Counted from the stretch's first letter, positions 8,461 to 18,132 are shown. The stretch is 34,434 nucleotides of DNA from Pseudoxanthomonas sp. (GCF_024710765.1 NZ_JANJUE010000128.1:1-34434), one strand, 5' to 3'. Translations and numbers: made by a program. The notes: generated by a model from the letters alone, not told the origin.

Positions 8461-8898
8461 ATGAACCTCCTGATCCTCGAGGGCCCGCACGCGTCCTCCG
8501 CCCCCGGCGCGGCGATGGCGCCCTCCGCGCTGCGCGGCCTGCGGGCACGGGCGCGCGCCTGCGGCCACCGCGTGTTCCATTGCCGTTGCACGGACACGGA
8601 CGCGTTGCTCACCGGCCTGCGCGCGTGCGCCGCGCTCGACGTGCGGATGCTGTTGCTGGATGCGGGCGACCTCGCCGCCAACGCCCCCGCGCTGCCGGCC
8701 CTGCGCGAATCGCTGGAACAGGTGCCGATGCCCTACATCGAAGTGCACGACGACAGCGCGCAGGTGCTGGAGTCGCGCCTGGACCTGCGCCATCCGCCGT
8801 TGGCGACGGTGGTGTTCAACCGCGACCGCGTGCAGGGCCACGTGCTGGCGCTGTCGATCGCCCTGCGCCGCCTGCGGACGCCGGCCGGCGACATCTGA
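8461..8898 (+). CDS. Degenerate type II dehydroquinase-like protein, copy 1
   Basis: This is a 145-residue protein whose layout follows type II 3-dehydroquinate dehydratase (AroQ). It has strand 1 NLLILEGPH (AroQ: LVLNGPN), a helix then AxxxGHRVFHCRCTD (AroQ: AxxxGHHLxHLQSN), VRMLLLDAGDLAANAPAL (AroQ: IIINPxxxTHTSxAL), MPYIEVHDDSA (AroQ: PxIEVHLSN), and a final LALSIALRRL helix. The catalytic parts are largely gone. The flexible lid with the active-site Arg and Tyr is replaced by an Ala-rich stretch, the Asn of the NP motif is Asp, and the THTS His is missing. The His of IEVH remains. It is therefore probably not a shikimate-pathway enzyme. A second copy follows after 36 bases. The alignment was made by eye from memory of AroQ. 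Confidence 0.75.
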   Translation: MNLLILEGPHASSAPGAAMAPSALRGLRARARACGHRVFHCRCTDTDALLTGLRACAALDVRMLLLDAGDLAANAPALPALRESLEQVPMPYIEVHDDSAQVLESRLDLRHPPLATVVFNRDRVQGHVLALSIALRRLRTPAGDI

Positions 8899-8934
8899 AT
8901 CCGCCTCCTTCCTCCCCGCAACCCGGAGCTTCCC

Positions 8935-9381
8935 ATGTCACTGTTGCTCATCCGCGGTCCGGAGCGCCGCGCCCATGGCAGCGAACCGCCGCCGCCGTTG
9001 CCCGCGCCGGTCGTGCGCGCGCTGGCCGAGCGCGCCGCCGCCGCCGGCAAGACCCTCGCCGTGCGCGTGTGCGCCAACGAAGCCGAGTACCTGCATGCGC
9101 TGGATGGCGCCCGGCTCACCCGCACCGAACTGCTGCTGCTGGACCCCGGCAGCGCTGCCACCAGCGCGCGCCTGCATGCCGCGGTCGACCACGCCGGCAT
9201 TCCCTACATCGAGGTCCACGATGACGACTGCGATGCGCCGGAACCGCGCCTGCCGCCCTCGCGTGCCTGCCTCGCGGTGGCCCAGGGCTATTGCGCGCAG
9301 AGCTACACGCTGGCGCTGGAGATGGCGCTGGAGCATCTGGGCTGCGCCGAGTGCGAGTCCGAACGCCATGTCGGCACCTGA
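8935..9381 (+). CDS. Degenerate type II dehydroquinase-like protein, copy 2
   Basis: This 148-residue protein is a paralogue of the preceding gene and is closer to AroQ. It has LLLIRGPE at the start, AAAAGKTLAVRVCANEAEY, TELLLLDPGSAATSARLHAA (AroQ: IIINPxAxTHTSVALRDA), GIPYIEVHDDDCD (AroQ: IPFIEVHLSNVH), and AQGYCAQSYTLALEMALEHL (AroQ: GLGATGYRLALESALEQL). The lid Tyr and Arg are absent, Asn is replaced by Asp in the NP motif, and the THTS His is lost. The fold is likely kept while dehydroquinase activity is not. A good ribosome site (CCGGAG) lies 7 bases before the ATG. The end overlaps the next start by 14 bases, so the three genes look like one operon. Confidence 0.78.
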   Translation: MSLLLIRGPERRAHGSEPPPPLPAPVVRALAERAAAAGKTLAVRVCANEAEYLHALDGARLTRTELLLLDPGSAATSARLHAAVDHAGIPYIEVHDDDCDAPEPRLPPSRACLAVAQGYCAQSYTLALEMALEHLGCAECESERHVGT

Positions 9382-9589
9382 TTCCGCGCGTCCTGGCGCC
9401 GGCTACTTCGCCGACTACGAGGTCTACGCGATGGGCGAGGCGATCGCCTGGGGCCAGATCACGCTGGCCTGTTCCAGCGAGGACGACCGCGAACCGGCGG
9501 CGCTGATCCGCCGATTGCGCCAGGCCGCCGCCGACCAGCACGGCGCCGAGGCCGGTGCGATCCGGTTGCGCCAGGTCTGCCGGCTCTAG
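9368..9589 (+). CDS. Small acidic protein following the dehydroquinase-like pair
   Basis: This is a 73-residue protein I do not recognise. It starts inside the end of the second dehydroquinase-like gene (14-base overlap). Its stop shares the palindromic tetranucleotide CTAG with the stop of the convergent patZ gene. Visible features are a Gly/Tyr-rich start (GAGYFADYEVYAMGEAIAWGQITLACSSED) suggesting beta strands, then a helix-like stretch (PAALIRRLRQAAADQHG). There is no signal peptide or membrane segment. The tight overlap suggests it works with, or is made in proportion to, the upstream pair. The protein-like composition and coupling support a real gene, but no homologue is known to me. 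Confidence 0.6.
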   Translation: MSAPDSARPGAGYFADYEVYAMGEAIAWGQITLACSSEDDREPAALIRRLRQAAADQHGAEAGAIRLRQVCRL

Positions 9590-12306
9590 CCGGCGTCTTC
9601 CACGCGTCCGTCGATGGGCAGTTCCACGTCCATCAGGGTCGGCTCGTCGGGATCGGCGCGGATGCGGAAACCCAGTTGCTCGCACATCGCCAGCATGGTG
9701 CGGTTGTCGCGCAGCACCTGGCCCTCGACCACCTTCAGGCCAAGCCAGCGGGCGTACTCGATCATGATCCGCATCAGCCGCCAGCCGATGCCGTGGCCCT
9801 TCAGATCCGAGCGGACCAGGATGCCGTACTCGCCGCGATCGTAGTTGGCATCGGCATGCAGCCGCACCGCGCCCAGCATCTGCCCGCTGGCCGGATCCAG
9901 CGCCACCAGCGCCATCGAACGGGCGTAGTCGATCTGGGTCAGGCGGGCGATGAACTCGTGGCTGAAATGGCGCACCGACTGGAAGAAGCGCAGGCGCAGA
10001 TCCTCGTCGGTGACGTGGGTGAAGAACTCGCGGAACATCGCGTCGTCCTCCGGCCGCACCGGCCGCACGAACGCGTCGCTGCCGTCGGCCAGGGTGATCG
10101 TGCGTTCCCATTCCTTCGGGTACGGGAAGATCGCGAAGCGCGGATGACCGCGGCCCTTGTGCAGTTTCCGGCCCGGCGCCACCGCGATGCGCGCGTCCAC
10201 CGCGATCACGCCGTCGCGATCGGCCAGCAGCGGATTGATGTCCAGCTGGCGGATTTCGGGGATGTCGGCCGCCAGTTGCGCCAGCTTCACCAGCACCAGC
10301 GCGATCGCGCGTTCGTCGGCGGCCGGCACGTCGCGATAGGCCTTGAGCACGCGCGAGACCCGGGTGCGGCCAATCAGTTCGTGCGCCAGCCGCAGATCCA
10401 GCGGCGGCAGCGCCAGCGCCTTGTCGTCGATCACGTCCACGGCGGTGCCGCCGCGCCCGAACACCACCACCGGGCCAAACACCTCGTCGTCGGCGATGCC
10501 GGCAATCAGCTCGCGCGCCTTGGGCCGCAGCAGGGTCGGCTGCACCAATACCCCACCGATGCGCGCATCCGGGCGCGCGCTGCGCGCGCGCTGCAGGATG
10601 CCGGCCGCCGCCTCGCGCACGGCGTCGGCGCTGACCAGGTTCAGGCGCACGCCATCGATGTCGGATTTGTGCGGAATGTCCGGCGACAGGATCTTCACCG
10701 CCACCGCCATGCCCTGGGCGAGCAACGGCGCGGCCACCTGGGCGGCATCCTCCGGATCGCGCGCGCGGCGCAGCGGCGCGACCGGAATGCCGTAGGCGGC
10801 GAGCACGTGCGCGGTGGCCAGCGGATCCAGCCAGTGCTGGCCGTCCTTCAGCGCGTGCTCGACCAGCGCGCGCGCCGCGTCGGTGTCGACCACGAAATCC
10901 TCGGGCAGGCTGGGCGGCGTTTCCATCAGCGCGGCCTGCGCTTCGCGATAGCGCACCAGATGCATGAAGCCGCCGACCGCGTCGGACTCGGTTGGATAGT
11001 TGGGAATCCGCGCCGCGTCCAGCACCTCGGCGGCGGCGGGATCGTGGCCCAGCCAGACCGCGAACACGGGCTTGTGCGGACCGTGCGCGGGGCGCGCGCG
11101 CAGCACCCGGGTCATCGCCTCGGCGGTCTCCACCGCCGAGGACAGCACGGTGGGCACGTTGACCGCCAGCAGCGCGTCGTTCTGTGGATCCTCCAGCAGC
11201 GCCTCGATGGTGGCGGCGTAGCGCGCGGCGTCGATATCGGTCAGCAGATCCACCGGATTGCTGCGCGACCAGCCCGCCGGGAGCATCGCGTCGAGGCGAT
11301 CGCGGGTATCGTCGGACAGCGCCGCCAGCGTGCCGCCCAGTTCGTGCAGGCGATCCACGGACAGCGCGCCCACGCCGCCGCCGTTGGTCAGGATGGCCAA
11401 CCGCCGGCCGGGGAAGGCACGCAACCGGCCCAGCGTCTCGGCGGCGGAGAACAATTCGTCCAGCGAACGCACCTGCAGCAGGCCGGCGCGCCGGAACGCG
11501 GCGTCGTACACCACGCGCGGATGGGCCAGGTGCTGGACGTGGGTGCTGTCGGCGGCGGCGCGCGCGGTCGCCACCGCGGACTGGCCGGACTTCACCACCA
11601 CCACCGGCTTGGTGCGCGCGGCGGCGCGCGCGGCCGACATGAACTTGCGCGCGTCCTTGATCGCCTCGACGTACAGCAGGATCGCGCGGGTGCGGTGATC
11701 GGTGGCGAAGTAGTCCAGCAGGTCGGCGAAATCCACGTCCAGCGCGTCGCCCAGCGATACCACCGCGGAAAATCCGATCGAGCGGCCGACGCTCCATTCC
11801 ACCAGTCCGCCGGAAATCGCGCCGGACTGCGAAATCAGCGCCAGGTCGCCCGCGCCCGGCAGGCGTCCGGCGAGGCTGGCGTTGAGGCCGACGTGCGGCG
11901 CGATGACGCCCAGGCAGTTCGGCCCCAGCACGCGCAGGCCCTTCTCGCGCGCGATGGCTTCCAGCTGCGCCGCCGGCGAATCCGGACCCGAACCCATCGC
12001 CGCGGTCAGCACCGCCACCGCGCCCGCGCCACATTCGGCGGCCTCGCGGGCGATGCCCGGCACGGTGGCCGGCGGCGTGGCGATCACCACCAGATCCGGC
12101 TTCCACGGCAGATCCCGCAGCCGCCGGGCGGTGGTCACGCCGTCGATGCTCGCCGGATGCAGGTTGACCAGTCCGATGGGGCCACCGAAGCCGCCTTCCA
12201 GCAGGTTGTTGATCACCGCGCGACCGACCGACCGCGGTCGCGACCGGCTGCCGACCACCGCCACCGAGGCGGGCCGGAAGATGGATTGCAGGCGGTAGGT
12301 GCTCAT
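9586..12306 (-). CDS. patZ: PatZ-type protein lysine acetyltransferase / acyl-CoA ligase-like fusion
   Basis: This is a 906-residue multidomain protein counted from ATG 12306 (MSTYRLQSIF). An in-frame ATG at 12336 is less likely. Domain order is CoA-binding Rossmann (ASVAVVGSRSRPRSVG), succinyl-CoA-ligase-like domain (GPNCLGVIAPHVGLNAS, ISQSGAISGG, KPVVVVKSGQ), a region with VYDAAFRRAGLL, an ATP-grasp-like domain (VAVKILSPDIPHKSDIDGV), and a C-terminal GNAT domain with the acetyl-CoA loop LKGHGIGWRLMRIM. The order and many blocks match E. coli PatZ/YfiQ, which acetylates lysines of Acs and other proteins. A His remains in STHVQHLA, where the NDP-forming ligases have their phospho-His and where I recall E. 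coli PatZ lacking it. No ligase activity is proved by that. It stands alone, convergent with the dehydroquinase-like operon. Confidence 0.9.
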   Translation of the reverse strand: MSTYRLQSIFRPASVAVVGSRSRPRSVGRAVINNLLEGGFGGPIGLVNLHPASIDGVTTARRLRDLPWKPDLVVIATPPATVPGIAREAAECGAGAVAVLTAAMGSGPDSPAAQLEAIAREKGLRVLGPNCLGVIAPHVGLNASLAGRLPGAGDLALISQSGAISGGLVEWSVGRSIGFSAVVSLGDALDVDFADLLDYFATDHRTRAILLYVEAIKDARKFMSAARAAARTKPVVVVKSGQSAVATARAAADSTHVQHLAHPRVVYDAAFRRAGLLQVRSLDELFSAAETLGRLRAFPGRRLAILTNGGGVGALSVDRLHELGGTLAALSDDTRDRLDAMLPAGWSRSNPVDLLTDIDAARYAATIEALLEDPQNDALLAVNVPTVLSSAVETAEAMTRVLRARPAHGPHKPVFAVWLGHDPAAAEVLDAARIPNYPTESDAVGGFMHLVRYREAQAALMETPPSLPEDFVVDTDAARALVEHALKDGQHWLDPLATAHVLAAYGIPVAPLRRARDPEDAAQVAAPLLAQGMAVAVKILSPDIPHKSDIDGVRLNLVSADAVREAAAGILQRARSARPDARIGGVLVQPTLLRPKARELIAGIADDEVFGPVVVFGRGGTAVDVIDDKALALPPLDLRLAHELIGRTRVSRVLKAYRDVPAADERAIALVLVKLAQLAADIPEIRQLDINPLLADRDGVIAVDARIAVAPGRKLHKGRGHPRFAIFPYPKEWERTITLADGSDAFVRPVRPEDDAMFREFFTHVTDEDLRLRFFQSVRHFSHEFIARLTQIDYARSMALVALDPASGQMLGAVRLHADANYDRGEYGILVRSDLKGHGIGWRLMRIMIEYARWLGLKVVEGQVLRDNRTMLAMCEQLGFRIRADPDEPTLMDVELPIDGRVEDAG

Positions 12307-12439
12307 CGCGGGCCGGAAAGACGGGAGGCGCGACAAAGGTAACGCGACGGCTGTCAGCAGGCCATGATCAGGTCGCTGTCCGGGGGTGAGTGCCTTGTGA
12401 TACTGCCGCTTGCCCGACGCACCTCTTGCCCGACCGCCG

Positions 12440-13375
12440 CTAGGGGATAAGGCACATGGCTTCGGTGATGGGTCGAAGGGATCTGCACTTGCCGGTCATG
12501 TATTCAACGTCCTTGCCGGCGGCCTCGGCCTTCAGCTCGGCCGCCATCTCATCCACCCCGGGCAACTGGTCTGGTGCGCTCCGGGCCACGCAGCCGCGAT
12601 GGCGCGCAAGCAGCAGATCGCAGGCTGCCACGCCGGTGAGTGCGGGCACCTCTTTTGCCGCGGCTTGCTCGACCAGATCCTGGAAAGGTGCCAACGCCTC
12701 CATGAGCGAGGACAGGAGCTTTTCCAGGTCGCGACTATCGTCGGGATGCCAAGGACCGCTGGAAGAAGGCGCGGACAAACGGAATTCGCCGCGCACCGCC
12801 GTATCGCGCGACCTCTGCAGGGCGAGGGTGTACGCCTCCGTGAAAGTGGACATCCGCTCGAACGAGAAACCGGCCAGCAAGGTCTGGAACGCATCACGCG
12901 CACCGGTGGCATCCGGGATGGGGCACATGTAGGCGAGGGTGACCATGTATTCCTCCTCCCCGCTTTCCGGCGAGTGGTCCATCATGTTCTCCACCGTGCA
13001 GGGCGTGGTGGTCAGGGTCTGGTAGAGCGCGTTGGCCACGCGCTGTCCGAGCTGGTCGGTCTTCTCGCCGGAGGGATCGGCATCGTTGCGCGTTCCTTCG
13101 GGCGGCAATGGCAGCAGGCCCTTGGGGACGCCGTTGCGGAACACGCGGGCAAGCGCTTCGCCTGCTTCCAGATCTAGCGCGTCCCGACCGTCATGCAATG
13201 GCCTGAGTGCATCGTTGAGCGTCCGGGCGGCCCCCATATCGAAATGCAGGAACGTCCTGACGTAAAGCTGGAAGGTCTGCTCCGGCGTGGGGGAGGCGGG
13301 CTGGGCCATCGCCGGAGTGGGCAACACGAAGGCGGAAAGGCAGGAAAGGAGCAGGGCAGAAAAGGAATGTCGCAT
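12440..13375 (-). CDS. Secreted hypothetical protein with six mature cysteines
   Basis: This is a 311-residue exported protein of unknown function. It has a Sec signal peptide (MRHSFSALLLSCLSAFVLPTPAMA, likely cut after AMA). The mature part is helix-rich with no domain I can name. Six cysteines remain after cleavage (in PCTVEN, YMCPIP, AACDLL, RGCVAR, GKCRSL and a C-terminal MCLIP), which fits up to three disulphides in the periplasm. The stretch FQLYVRTFLHFDMGAARTLNDALRP near the mature N-terminus resembles small 'stalled enzyme' scaffolds such as SnoaL-like entry helices, but too weakly to call. It has its own transcription unit, with 130-odd bases of noncoding DNA on both sides. Confidence 0.78.
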   Translation of the reverse strand: MRHSFSALLLSCLSAFVLPTPAMAQPASPTPEQTFQLYVRTFLHFDMGAARTLNDALRPLHDGRDALDLEAGEALARVFRNGVPKGLLPLPPEGTRNDADPSGEKTDQLGQRVANALYQTLTTTPCTVENMMDHSPESGEEEYMVTLAYMCPIPDATGARDAFQTLLAGFSFERMSTFTEAYTLALQRSRDTAVRGEFRLSAPSSSGPWHPDDSRDLEKLLSSLMEALAPFQDLVEQAAAKEVPALTGVAACDLLLARHRGCVARSAPDQLPGVDEMAAELKAEAAGKDVEYMTGKCRSLRPITEAMCLIP

Positions 13376-13509
13376 GGCGGAAGTGCCAACAGGGAAGATC
13401 CGGCGACGTTATTTCCGGCCCGGTGTCTTTCCCATAGGAGGTATCCGATTCCCCCGCATCCGGTGGTCGGGAAGTGCATCACGGGAGTAAATCCGCGTGC
13501 CGGTCCGGC

Positions 13510-15219
13510 TCACGCCAGCTTCAACGCATCCGGATACGGCGGCGTATCCGGATAGTCGCCCGCGGCCAGCCGCGCCTGCAGATCGCGCCACCAGCCCGCG
13601 TTGAACAGATCGCCATGCGCGGCGCGCAACGCGTTCGCCTGCGGCGCCGGCAGGCCGAGGAACTGCGGGAAGCGCTCGGGAAACACGTCGCCGGGCCCGA
13701 CGTAGAACCACGGTCCGTCCGCCATCTCCTCCTCATAGCAGGTCGGCTGCGGCCAGTCGCGGAAGTGGCAGTCGGTGACCAGGCACAGCTCGTCGTAGTC
13801 GTAGAACACCGCGCGGCCGTGCCGCGACACGCCGAAGTTCTTCAACAGCATGTCGCCAGGGAAGATGTTGTTGCGCGCCATGTCCTTGATCGCCTGGCCG
13901 TAGTCGATCGCGGCGGCGAGCGCGGCTTCCGGTTTCTGTTCGCGCAGGTAGAGGTTGAGCGGGCGTAGCCGCCGCTGCACGTAGCACAGGTGGATGATCA
14001 GATCGTCGCCATCCTCGGTGATGCCGTGCCCGCAGCTGGACAGGAGTTCTTCCAGCAATGCCGGGGCGAAGCGCGCGCGCGGGAAGCGCAGGAACCGGTA
14101 GGGCTGGGTATCCAGCAGGCGACCCACGCGATCCAGGTGGAACACCAGGTTGTAGCGATCCTCCACGTCCTTGCGGCTGACTTCCTTGGGATAGGCGAAG
14201 CGGTCGCGGATGATCTTGAACACCAGCGGATAGCTCGGCAGGGTGAATACCGCCATTACCATGCCGGGGGTGCCCTCGGCCTGCACCAGCTGTTCGCCGG
14301 GATGGGTGTCGAAATGATGGAAGAAGGTGCGGAAGCGCTCGGTCTTTCCCTGCTTGGCCCGGCCCAGCACCGTATAGATCTCGTCGATCGGCTTGCCCGG
14401 CAGCAGCGAGCGCAGGAACACCACCGCATCGCCGACCGTGGACAGGTCCGCATGGAAGTAGCTGCGCGAGGTGCCGAACAGATGCGCCACATCGCCGCGC
14501 CGGGTCAGCACCGCCTCGACCTTCAGCGCTCCGCCGTCGTTGACCAACGCGATCACGCAGGGCGAGAAGCGGTGCTCGCCGAACACCCGGCCCACCAGGT
14601 AGGCGCGGCGCTCGCGGTAGAACACCGTGTCCAGCAGTTCGATGCCGCGCACCGGGTTCTCGCCCCAGTGCGCCAGATCATCCTGCAGGCGGACGGCGAT
14701 CGAGGCCGCGCAGCGGGTGCGGTGCGCGTACGGGATGTCGAACGGATAGTCGCCCAGCACCCGCACGAAGGTGTCGGTGGGACGCAGCTCTGACACCGCG
14801 TAGCTGTGCCGCGCGACCGGATGGGTGATCGCGTCGGTCGGTTCGATGTCCATCGCGATGAACTCGATCGACGGATCCACGCCGCGGGTCTTGAAGAAGC
14901 GCCGGGTCAGCGTGTTGTAGAAGGTCTTGTACAGCTCGCGGTCGATTAGATCCGCGATGAGCCGGTCGTAGCCGTCGCGCACCGCCGACCACAGCATGCG
15001 GTCATGCGCGTGATCCAGCAGCGCCGCCTGCAGCCGCAGCGCGCATTCGGCGACGCACTCGTCGTACAGTTCGATGCGCTCGACCGCGTCCGCGCGCGTG
15101 CCGGCCCAGTCCATGCGTTCGAACCGATGGCGGGCGCGGCGGGTGATGTCGGCGAACCGCGCGTGATAGTCGGCGAAGGCGTCGTGGATGAGTGTCGCGA
15201 TGACGGTCGGCTGGATCAT
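13510..15219 (-). CDS. aceK: Isocitrate dehydrogenase kinase/phosphatase AceK
   Basis: This bifunctional enzyme phosphorylates and dephosphorylates isocitrate dehydrogenase to set flux between the TCA cycle and the glyoxylate shunt. It has 569 residues from ATG 15219, near the usual length. The family-specific regulatory N-terminal half includes [29 protein letters not shown] and [11 protein letters not shown]. The kinase-like domain has an ATP loop region [25 protein letters not shown], then HDR-like [10 protein letters not shown], the catalytic block [20 protein letters not shown] and the metal-binding FYDYDE, followed by FPERFPQFL. The ATG overlaps the TGA of the LysR gene upstream by 4 bases, so translation is probably coupled. 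No aceA or aceB lies in this window. The target icd lies about 1.6 kb away on the same strand. Confidence 0.97.
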   Translation of the reverse strand: MIQPTVIATLIHDAFADYHARFADITRRARHRFERMDWAGTRADAVERIELYDECVAECALRLQAALLDHAHDRMLWSAVRDGYDRLIADLIDRELYKTFYNTLTRRFFKTRGVDPSIEFIAMDIEPTDAITHPVARHSYAVSELRPTDTFVRVLGDYPFDIPYAHRTRCAASIAVRLQDDLAHWGENPVRGIELLDTVFYRERRAYLVGRVFGEHRFSPCVIALVNDGGALKVEAVLTRRGDVAHLFGTSRSYFHADLSTVGDAVVFLRSLLPGKPIDEIYTVLGRAKQGKTERFRTFFHHFDTHPGEQLVQAEGTPGMVMAVFTLPSYPLVFKIIRDRFAYPKEVSRKDVEDRYNLVFHLDRVGRLLDTQPYRFLRFPRARFAPALLEELLSSCGHGITEDGDDLIIHLCYVQRRLRPLNLYLREQKPEAALAAAIDYGQAIKDMARNNIFPGDMLLKNFGVSRHGRAVFYDYDELCLVTDCHFRDWPQPTCYEEEMADGPWFYVGPGDVFPERFPQFLGLPAPQANALRAAHGDLFNAGWWRDLQARLAAGDYPDTPPYPDALKLA

Positions 15220-16088
15220 GCGTCCACCCGCGCCTCGTCCAGCACCCACTTGCGCACGGTCTGGAAGTCCGGGTGGGCGAGGCTGCGCTCCGGATAGACC
15301 AGGTAGTGGGCGAAGTCGGCCTGCAGGCACTTGCTGGTCAGCGGCACCAGCCGGCCGGCCTTGATCAGCGGTTCGGCGAGGGTGAGCCGGGCCAGCGCGA
15401 CGCCCACCCCCTGCGCGGCGGCCTGGTGCAGGGTCTCGGTATCGTCGAACTGGGCCACGAAGCGGCGCGGCGGCTCGCCACCGAATTCGGCGAACCAGTC
15501 CTTCCAGCGCTCGGAGGGATCGCCCAGCAACGGCAGGCTGCCGATGCGGGCCAGGGCGGGCTTGCCATGGCGCTTGAGGAAGGCCGGGCTGGCGACCGGC
15601 TGGATCCATTCGTGGAACAGATACTCCGAGCGGACGCCGGGCCAGCGGCCACCGCCCAGTCGCAGCGCCAGGTCCACCGGTTCGCGCTCGAAGTCCACCA
15701 CGTGGGTGCTCGATTGCAGGTTCAGGCCCAGCTCCGGATTCGCCGCCAGGAAATCCGGCAGGCGCGGCACCAGCCAGGCGGTGGCCATCGACGGAATCAG
15801 GCTGAGGGTGATGACGTGGTCGTTGCGCGCCGACATGCGCTGCAACGCGTGTCCGATCGCGTCCAGCGGCGTGGCCACCGCATCGAACAGGCGCTGGCCT
15901 TCCGGGGTCAGCTCCACCCCGCGCGGACCGCGCGCCAGCAGCTTGTGGCCGACCCGGTCCTCCAGCAGGCGCATCCGGTGGCTCAGCGCGCTGACGGTCA
16001 GGTGCATTGCCTCGGCCGCGCGGGTCAGGTTCTTCATCCGTGCGGCGGTGACGAAGGCGTCGATCTGGTCCAGCGGCAAACGGCTCAT
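15216..16088 (-). CDS. LysR family regulator upstream of aceK
   Basis: This is a LysR-type regulator of about 290 residues from ATG 16088 ([12 protein letters not shown]). An in-frame ATG at 16118 is possible. The N-terminal winged helix reads [42 protein letters not shown] (residues about 10-50). The effector domain contains [21 protein letters not shown] and [14 protein letters not shown], typical of the GcvA/AmpR branch. Its stop overlaps the aceK start by 4 bases, so regulator and AceK are probably made from one transcript. That makes control of acetate/glyoxylate flux a reasonable guess for its role, though the inducer is unknown. It is divergent from a 74-residue gene at 16212, with dyad sequences in between. 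Confidence 0.92.
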   Translation of the reverse strand: MSRLPLDQIDAFVTAARMKNLTRAAEAMHLTVSALSHRMRLLEDRVGHKLLARGPRGVELTPEGQRLFDAVATPLDAIGHALQRMSARNDHVITLSLIPSMATAWLVPRLPDFLAANPELGLNLQSSTHVVDFEREPVDLALRLGGGRWPGVRSEYLFHEWIQPVASPAFLKRHGKPALARIGSLPLLGDPSERWKDWFAEFGGEPPRRFVAQFDDTETLHQAAAQGVGVALARLTLAEPLIKAGRLVPLTSKCLQADFAHYLVYPERSLAHPDFQTVRKWVLDEARVDA

Positions 16089-16103
16089 GCGGAAGGATCC
16101 ATG

Positions 16104-16183
16104 TTGAATGCGGCTCAAGTCTGGCTTGCGCAGGTTTCGCTTTTTCGGGAATCAGGATGAGCCTAACTTGGCTCCTGTTCAAG
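16104..16183. promoter_or_regulatory. Dyad sites between LysR gene and 74-residue gene
   Basis: Two inverted repeats in the divergent spacer each fit the LysR T-N11-A pattern. TTGA-N7-TCAA lies at 16104-16118 and CTTG-N9-CAAG at 16167-16183. LysR regulators usually bind such sites next to their own gene and the divergent one. Short dyads arise by chance, so this is a candidate operator only. Confidence 0.35.
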
Positions 16184-16211
16184 CCGGAAGGTCCGGCGGC
16201 AGGAGAATCCC

Positions 16212-16436
16212 ATGCGTACCGAAACGAAGCATTCGTGGTGGCGTGAACTGGGCGCCGTCAGCCAGGGCATGCTGTTCCTCGATGGTCACATCGCCAGCAC
16301 GGAGGCGGCCCGTTCGGCGGCCGGCGAGGAGCGGCCGCGACGCCGGCCGGTTCCGGTCGAACGCCACCAGCGCGCGCTGCGCGTCCTGCATGCCCGCCGC
16401 CTGCGCGAAATGACCGCGCTGTCGCTGTTCCGCTGA
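16212..16436 (+). CDS. Small basic hypothetical protein, divergent from lysR
   Basis: This is a 74-residue protein starting [30 protein letters not shown] strong ribosome site (GCAGGAG) lies 7 bases before the ATG, which supports real translation. The N-terminal half looks folded, with two Trp and a 'GMLFLDGHI' strand. The C-terminal half is Arg-rich ([30 protein letters not shown]). There is no signal peptide or membrane segment. I do not recognise the family. It shares its upstream region with the LysR gene, so regulation by that protein is plausible but unproven. Confidence 0.65.
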   Translation: MRTETKHSWWRELGAVSQGMLFLDGHIASTEAARSAAGEERPRRRPVPVERHQRALRVLHARRLREMTALSLFR

Positions 16437-16752
16437 GGCGGGGCAGCCGCTTCGAGGATCCGGCCGGGCCCGGACAAGCGCAGCCCATTGGCTGGGAGGC
16501 GCTCGCACTTCGCGCCAACAGCAAATCCCCCCTCGGTCCGCCTTCTTCGAAGGGGGGGCGGAAGCGGGCACCTGCGCGGAATGATCGCCTGACCCCTTCC
16601 CCCGCGTGCGGGGGAAGGTTGGGATGGGGGCGCTTTATGCAATCGCGCGCGGAAGCAGCGACTACGTATCTGCGCCGATCTACCTCAGCCCGCCGCGCGC
16701 GGAAGAGGACGCCGTATCCCTGCTTCGGCAGACACCAATCACGCCCAAAAAA
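16437..16752. other. Gene-free stretch between small gene and icd terminator
   Basis: Together with the terminator this is about 370 bases without a convincing gene. It holds a GC-rich hairpin repeat at 16595-16632, and a short C-rich/G-rich inverted pair around 16526-16560 (CCCCCCTC / GAAGGGGGGGCG). Otherwise no signal is visible. Open frames here have no ribosome site and no protein-like pattern. Confidence 0.6.
16595..16632. repeat. GC-rich hairpin repeat (C-tract/G-tract element)
   Basis: CCTTCCCCCGC at 16595-16605 is the exact reverse complement of GCGGGGGAAGG at 16608-16618. It is followed by TTGGGATGGGGGCG. The same hairpin and tail recur in three tandem copies at 29761-29956 and in inverted form near 30050, so this is a dispersed family. 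Confidence 0.85.
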
Positions 16753-16776
16753 GACGCCCGGCGTGAGCCGGGCGTC
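16747..16776 (-). terminator. Rho-independent terminator of icd
   Basis: A perfect 10-base-pair GC-rich stem (16753-16762 with 16767-16776) with a 4-base loop is followed, reading leftwards, by six T residues (A at 16747-16752 on the + strand). It lies 28 bases after the icd stop, where a terminator for the minus-strand gene is expected. Confidence 0.92.
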
Positions 16777-16803
16777 TGCAACACCAACCGCGGGATCGCG
16801 CCC

Positions 16804-18132
<1,329 letters not shown>

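Noticed and set aside
9676-12342. 888-codon open frame on the + strand opposite patZ
   Set aside because: Antisense shadow of the multidomain acyltransferase. His/Gln/Arg-rich translation without motifs.
15220-16182. N-terminal extension of aceK to about 890 residues
   Set aside because: The extra part is an out-of-frame reading of the LysR gene. AceK family sequence begins at MIQPTV (15219).
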